Assembly (NCBI GenBank): GCA_963788055.1
Contig: CAWBFA010000005.1
Span: 186,001-250,000, forward strand
DNA from: JACCTU01 sp963788055
GTDB lineage: Bacteria; Actinomycetota; Thermoleophilia; Gaiellales; Gaiellaceae
Direction of reading: 5' to 3'
Length of the DNA: 64,000 nt
Below, in pieces: positions 62,286-64,000 of this stretch; positions within the stretch are counted from its first letter, which is position 1; each line of letters opens with the position of its first letter. Under the pieces are notes generated by a model. That model saw nothing but the letters and a program-made list of their open reading frames with translations. It was not told the origin of the DNA and ran no database searches. A program made the translations under genes and the position numbers.

Positions 62286-63225
62286 GGCGGAGGTTCTCCC
62301 AGGCGAGGATCCCGAGACCCGGGAGCGAGAGCACGATCGTGACGAGGAAGAACAGGAACCCGGCCGCGAACGCCTGGTCGGACGGCACGCCGAGGTTCCC
62401 GAGGAAGCTGACGAAGAACGCCTCGCGGACCGCGAACCCGTTGAGCGTGAACGGCACGAGCAGCACGAGGAAGAAGAGCGGGCCCATCACGTAGTAGACC
62501 CTGACCGAAAGGTCGATTCCGACCGCCTCAGCCGCGGCCCAGATCGCGAGCACACGAACCGCCTGGACGGCGAGCGTGAGCGCAAAGACGCCGACGAGCA
62601 GGCGCGGCGTGGTCCGGTAGGAGTGGATCGCCTCGTACACGGCGCGCACCGGACGGTCGAGTCGCAGTGGCCGGAGGAGCGGTGCGAGCCGCGCGAGCAG
62701 CGGCCGCAGCGACCGCGAGAAGAGCACGACCGCGAGGACGATCGTCGCGACGACGAAGGCCGCCTCGATCCAGAGGTACGCGCCGACGTCGTAGCGCCCG
62801 ACCGCGAGCGCGAGCCCTACAGCGCCGAGCGCGAGCGTCGCCGCGCCGCCGAGGGCGCGCTCGAGCAGCACCGAGCCGGCTACCGGTCCCCCACGCCCCG
62901 GATGGCGCCGCGAGGTCTCGAAGATCCGCATCGCATCACCGCCGATCGACGTCGGCAGGATCTGCCCGGCCGCGTACGCGGTGAGGTACGCCCGCACGAG
63001 CCACGGCACCCGGTCGTGGATCCCGTGCGCGGCGAGCAGCCACTGCCAGCGCCAGGCCATCGGCACCACGGTGACGAGCATGATCGCGGCGGACAGCAGG
63101 AACCACCGGAGATCCGCGTCGGCGATCGTGGACAGCGCTTCACGGACGTCGACCTTCCAGAGGATGTACGCGAGTGCGAGACCGGTGACGACGAGCGTCC
63201 CAAGGACGCGCGCAGCTCTGCTCAT
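62278..63225 (-). CDS. YbhN/LPG-synthase-type integral membrane protein
   Basis: A 315-residue membrane protein with eight or nine helices. GQILPTSIGGDAMRIFETSRR is the conserved motif of the UPF0104/lysylphosphatidylglycerol-synthase transmembrane family, together with VLLERALGGAATLALG and LVPFTLNGFAVREAFF. Members of this family flip or transfer lipids, and some are found with glycolipid pathways. The ATG at 63225 begins four bases after the palindromic element, and an in-frame upstream extension would run into that element, so I favour 63225. The true promoter is unclear. Confidence 0.75.
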   Translation of the reverse strand: MSRAARVLGTLVVTGLALAYILWKVDVREALSTIADADLRWFLLSAAIMLVTVVPMAWRWQWLLAAHGIHDRVPWLVRAYLTAYAAGQILPTSIGGDAMRIFETSRRHPGRGGPVAGSVLLERALGGAATLALGAVGLALAVGRYDVGAYLWIEAAFVVATIVLAVVLFSRSLRPLLARLAPLLRPLRLDRPVRAVYEAIHSYRTTPRLLVGVFALTLAVQAVRVLAIWAAAEAVGIDLSVRVYYVMGPLFFLVLLVPFTLNGFAVREAFFVSFLGNLGVPSDQAFAAGFLFFLVTIVLSLPGLGILAWENLRRG

Positions 63226-63228
63226 GTC

Positions 63229-63393
63229 TGAACCTGTCCCGGAGCGAGGCGCTGTGCCGCCGGGCCACGCTGGGCGGCGCGATGCGGCGTCCTCAGTCGC
63301 GCCCGTATCACGAGGATACGAACGCTCCCTGCGTCCTTGCCTCGCACAACCCAGCGCACCCCGGCGACGAGGCATCGCTCCGGAACAGGTTCA
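63229..63393. mobile_element. MITE-like 165-base imperfect palindrome with 19-base terminal inverted repeats
   Basis: The left end (63229-63247) and the reverse complement of the right end (63375-63393) share 18 of 19 bases, TGAACCTGT(C/T)CCGGAGCGA. Inner parts also pair: CGCTGGG with CCCAGCG, and a perfect central stem CGTATC/GATACG with a five-base loop at 63304-63320. The ends are TG...CA. The right end supplies the TGA stop of the aminotransferase, and the left end stops just before the next ATG. No transposase and no target duplication were seen. It could also be a regulatory hairpin. Confidence 0.55.
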
Positions 63394-64000
63394 AGCGAAT
63401 CGCTCGTGCACGCGCTGCAGCGCCGCGATCGCGTCCTCGACATCCTCGTCGGAGTGCGCGGGCGAAAGCGGCAGCGACAGGACCTCCGAGCCTGCGCGCT
63501 CCGCGACCGGCAGCGACACGTCCGGCCACTGCTCGCGGTACCAGGTCAGCAGATGCACGGGCAGGAAGTGGATCGACGTCCCGATGTTCTCCTCGGTGAG
63601 CGCGCGCTGGTACTCGTCGCGTGTCGCGCCCGCACTCTCAGCTTCCACGCGCACGACGTAGAGGTGCAGTGCGTGCAGGTCGCGCGGGTCGCGCACGAGC
63701 GGCGTGATCCCGTCCAACGCGGCGACCGCCGCGTCGTAGAGCGCCACGTGGCGCTCCCGGATCGAACGGTGCGCATCGACCTTCGCGAGCTGCACGAGCG
63801 CGATCGAGGCGAGCACGTCGCTCAGGTTCGCCTTGTACCCTGGCACGCCGATGTCGTAGAGCGACCCGTGCCCACGGCGCATCAGCCGCCGATCGCGAAT
63901 CGCCTCGGCGAAGTCGTCGCGATCGGTCGTGACGATCCCTCCTTCGCCCGCAGCGATGTTCTTCGTCGCGTAGAGCGAGAAGCACGTCGCGTCCACGATC
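63391..64000 (-). CDS. DegT/DnrJ/EryC1-family sugar aminotransferase, 5' truncated
   Basis: The gene is open at the right edge, so only the C-terminal half is seen. The Schiff-base Lys is in YATKNIAAGEGG, followed by YKANLSDVLASIALVQL, HALHLYVVRVE and IHFLPVHLLTWYREQW, which is close to the ArnB/PseC-type group. It transaminates a nucleotide-bound keto sugar. The stop codon is the first three bases of the palindromic element. The protein ends VHERFA, near the usual length of the family C-terminus. Confidence 0.82.
   Translation of the reverse strand, partial: IVDATCFSLYATKNIAAGEGGIVTTDRDDFAEAIRDRRLMRRGHGSLYDIGVPGYKANLSDVLASIALVQLAKVDAHRSIRERHVALYDAAVAALDGITPLVRDPRDLHALHLYVVRVEAESAGATRDEYQRALTEENIGTSIHFLPVHLLTWYREQWPDVSLPVAERAGSEVLSLPLSPAHSDEDVEDAIAALQRVHERFA

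Noticed and set aside
63304..63320. Rho-independent terminator (CGTATC-loop-GATACG)
   Set aside because: There is no T-rich tract on either strand after the stem, and it is the centre of a larger palindrome.
1..64000. tRNA, rRNA, CRISPR, phage, secretion or defence genes
   Set aside because: No cloverleaf, repeat-spacer pattern or matching protein was seen; nearly every base belongs to glycan-related coding sequence.

Overview
This 64 kb window is high in G+C. It uses GTG and TTG starts freely, packs its genes almost without gaps, and encodes almost nothing except cell-surface glycan biosynthesis. The style (leaderless-looking promoters, constant 4-base GTGA/ATGA overlaps, many GT4 enzymes and GT-C-like membrane proteins) suggests a chromosome of an actinobacterium, perhaps a deep lineage such as Thermoleophilia. 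That placement is inference; there is no rRNA or other marker gene. I saw no tRNA, rRNA, CRISPR array, transposase, phage gene or regulator gene.

The genes alternate in strand-specific blocks. (1) 1-5.8 kb: truncated GT-C-like membrane protein, a PhyH-like dioxygenase, a CDP-tyvelose/paratose-epimerase-like protein, a glycosyltransferase and a UDP-hexose epimerase. (2) 5.8-11.6 kb, minus: neuB-neuC-neuA-fkbM for a CMP-activated nonulosonic (sialic-type) acid plus a methyltransferase, followed by the wzm-wzt ABC glycan exporter. (3) 11.6-16.6 kb: methyltransferase, polysaccharide deacetylase, a heavily disrupted membrane-protein gene and a KpsC/KpsS-like capsule glycosyltransferase. (4) 16.6-22.5 kb: membrane protein and four glycosyltransferases. 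(5) 22.5-33.1 kb, plus: a double-GT4 protein, AsnB, methyltransferase, GT4, deacetylase, GNAT, epimerase and methyltransferase. (6) 33.1-43.8 kb, minus: second AsnB, FemAB-like, NeuD-like acyltransferase, methyltransferase, beta-propeller protein, GT, C-methyltransferase, second PhyH-like, Wzx-type flippase and epimerase. (7) 43.8-50.2 kb: GT, carbamoyltransferase, DegT aminotransferase, membrane protein and GT4. (8) 50.2-59.5 kb: methyltransferase-GT2 fusion, GT-C-like protein, methyltransferases, O-antigen-ligase-like protein, GT4s and an ATP-grasp ligase. (9) 59.5-64 kb, minus: GT-C-like protein, GT2, a YbhN/LPG-synthase-type membrane protein and a truncated DegT aminotransferase.

Together the genes could make activated sugars (nonulosonate, epimerised and aminated hexoses), assemble them with about 14 glycosyltransferases, and decorate them by methylation (nine methyltransferases), acylation, amidation, carbamoylation and hydroxylation. 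Export could run by an ABC route (Wzm/Wzt), a Wzx/ligase route, or both.

Three further points stand out. Sixteen frame breaks can be inferred from protein continuity, and fifteen look like single-base insertions, so most are probably sequence errors. Thirteen start codons have a TANNNT-like hexamer 6-9 bases upstream, suggesting leaderless transcription. The only sizeable noncoding gap (63,226-63,390) lies inside a 165-base imperfect palindrome with 19-base terminal inverted repeats, which looks like a miniature mobile element.
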